Positions 58,335 to 60,000 of a stretch of 60,000 nucleotides of DNA are shown here, in pieces. The translations under genes and the position numbers were made by a program. Position 1 is the first letter of the stretch. Each line of letters opens with the position of its first letter. The notes below the pieces were generated by a model. It saw nothing but the letters and a program-made list of their open reading frames with translations, searched no databases and was not told the origin of the DNA. The stretch comes from Membranipora membranacea (taxonomy: Eukaryota; Bryozoa; Gymnolaemata; Cheilostomatida; Membraniporidae). The stretch is taken from the NCBI GenBank assembly GCA_914767715.1, contig OU612075.1, positions 17,424,001-17,484,000 of the forward strand, written 5' to 3'.

Positions 58335-59270
58335 GGTGTAGATAGGATTTTTATCTAGCTGTCATATGATGGTAGATGACGGTTTCCTTGTATAGCAGGC
58401 TAATTTCAATCAAGCTTTATAGGTGTTGCTAATCAGCTGGCTTGATTTGGCCATATATCTCAGTTTGCTTATAATGTGGCTTTTTATTTTAGCATTGGTG
58501 GGAAGCTGTTCAGTGTTTGCTGATAATTTCAGTTTTAGGATAGTTCCTAGATATTTATAATCTGTTACATATACAACCGCCGTGTCGTGTAGAAGTTGGC
58601 CGATGACAGCAGCTCAACTGGTATAATCCCTTCTGGACCCATGCTGATGATAGAAGACGACAACAGCGATTTAAAGGGCCTTTCAGAATAAACCTGTTGA
58701 TAAAGTGGCAGGGCAACTGCCCATGGCCCTTTCTAAGAATCCACTCCAGGGTTCTTAGGTAAATAAAAACATTACAAAACTATAACATATTCAGGTATCA
58801 CTAAGTACGTGCGGGATTTCTTTTGGGAAATGTTTCGTGCTCAGGTGGATTGAGAATCTGTGATGGACGACTTTAGGTAGACGGCCCAATCATTAGGATG
58901 GATGGGAAGGACAAGGTTGAACAGACAGTGTTTTCAGGACTGGATGGATGTAGGGATATATTTTCGGACACTTAGTATAGGCTGGACGGCACAGACAGAG
59001 AGACATACAACTCTCTCCAATGGACAGGTAAATACAATTTTCTGTGCCTGCTCAATGATAATAAGTAAAACATGTAGAGACAACATCTGCATATGAACGT
59101 GAAGGATTTTCTTGTCCCCCGCACATCTCATGATTTTTATCAAACTTTGACCTGCGCACAACAAGCTTACATTACATTTGGTAAATTCATGGTTCATGCA
59201 AAGCAATATGTATTGGAAGCCCAAAGTTAAGATGCTACACCTCTCGACCATCTCAGCCTGGGTGAAATAA
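58335..59270. other. Intergenic, no gene accepted
   Basis: Short overlapping frames near 58902-59251 on both strands have no domain or splice support. The 5' part of the following LINE may begin here. Confidence 0.45.
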
Positions 59271-59274
59271 AGTC

Positions 59275-60000
59275 CTACTTAACAAACTAAACACTCGGAA
59301 ATCAACATCAACAGAAGATTTTCCTACCTGGGTATCCGCCGAGGGCTCAGAAGATATCTGTGTACCATTACAGGACATAATAAACACCATGCTAACAACT
59401 TCAGAAAATGTAAATGGAAACGTGCACAGATAAAACCTGTTCCTAAAATCTCCTCGCCTACTCAGTATAAGGACTATCGTCCCATCTCCTTGCTGTTCCA
59501 TCTTGGCAAGCTCTCAGAGGATGCAATAATGGATACAATGAAAATAAACTCTCAGAAATAGTAAACTCTAATCAATATGCGTACCAACCCAAGATCGGAA
59601 CTTTGGACGCATTAATACAGCTTCTTGATGACTTTAGTGAAAACCTGGACAAAGCGAATACAAAATTTGTCCAACTAGCAGGGGTGGATTTCTCAAAAGC
59701 TTTTGAAAGACCCCAGCCTAAACCCCTACTTCCTAGTCAATAAGATGAGAGGTCGCTGTTTTAACGAGAACATCACTGTTCTGGTTGCTGATTTCCTGCA
59801 AGACCGACTTCAGACTGTAAGATATGGCCTCGCCCAGTCGTCAAGCTATCTACCATCAATGGTTGGAACACCACAGGGCACTAAACTGGGCCGAATACTT
59901 TGGCTTATCTACTGTCATGATCTCAAAGTCCCTAATTTTTCTCATGTCAAATATGCCGACGACACGTCTTTTTATACAGCTGTATCTGATGTAAACAATT
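59275..60000 (+). mobile_element. LINE reverse transcriptase, frameshifted, running off the window
   Basis: RT motifs appear in order but in changing frames: YKDYRPISLLFHLGKLSE (about 59478), NQYAYQPKIGTLDALIQLL and VDFSKAF (about 59570-59705), FLQDRLQTVRYG and VGTPQGTKLGRILW (about 59790-59900), and the catalytic KYADDTSFY near 59950. At least two frame breaks show it is dead. The TPQGTKLG form of the motif differs from the VPQG of the other LINEs in the window. It continues beyond 60000. Confidence 0.8.

Overview
This is eukaryotic, animal nuclear DNA. Three recognisable genes are cut by spliceosomal introns (about 0.2 to 2.5 kb, GT-AG with one likely GC-AG), and the space between them is filled with broken non-LTR retrotransposons, tRNA-derived SINE-like repeats, foldback/MITE elements and a very large satellite array. 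The AT-rich sequence, the gene families (UBE3D, KCTD8/12/16-type, ECHDC1) and the repeat types fit an invertebrate metazoan. I cannot name the species.

Layout. 1-327: SINE-like repeat, with a second copy at 57982-58334. 1517-6539 (+): nine-exon UBE3D-type E3 ligase gene, whose exon phases all agree and give 386 aa. 6540-11277: intergenic, with a few exon-like pieces and a microsatellite/duplication. 11278-15271 (+): four-exon KCTD8/12/16-type gene (269 aa) with MITEs and micro-duplications in its introns. 15902-17720 (-): two-exon gene for an unrecognised 507-aa protein. 18950-21980: two damaged LINEs in opposite orientation. 22348-26835 (+): ECHDC1-like enoyl-CoA hydratase-fold gene (5' exon not found). 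27570-29400 (-): 3' part of a restriction-like-endonuclease non-LTR element. 29901-35218: candidate 5.3-kb foldback transposon bounded by inverted minisatellite arrays and a 9-bp direct repeat, with a LINE and smaller elements nested inside. 35219-42560: unassigned exon-like pieces, a tandem tRNA-SINE array, a MITE containing a tRNA-like module, and a frameshifted minus-strand gene fragment. 42585-54055: about 11.5 kb of satellite built on a ~62-bp monomer with recent multi-kb internal duplications. 54060-60000: more LINE remnants, a foldback element and the second SINE copy.

The three plus-strand genes do different jobs (ubiquitin ligation, BTB/KCTD scaffold, metabolite-repair decarboxylase), so no shared pathway is implied. 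The notable theme is mobile DNA. Several unrelated-looking foldback elements are flanked by 9-bp direct repeats, the footprint expected of Mutator/Foldback-type transposition, and the satellite has diverged monomers 2 kb outside its edge. All identifications come from reading the sequence; no database search was run.
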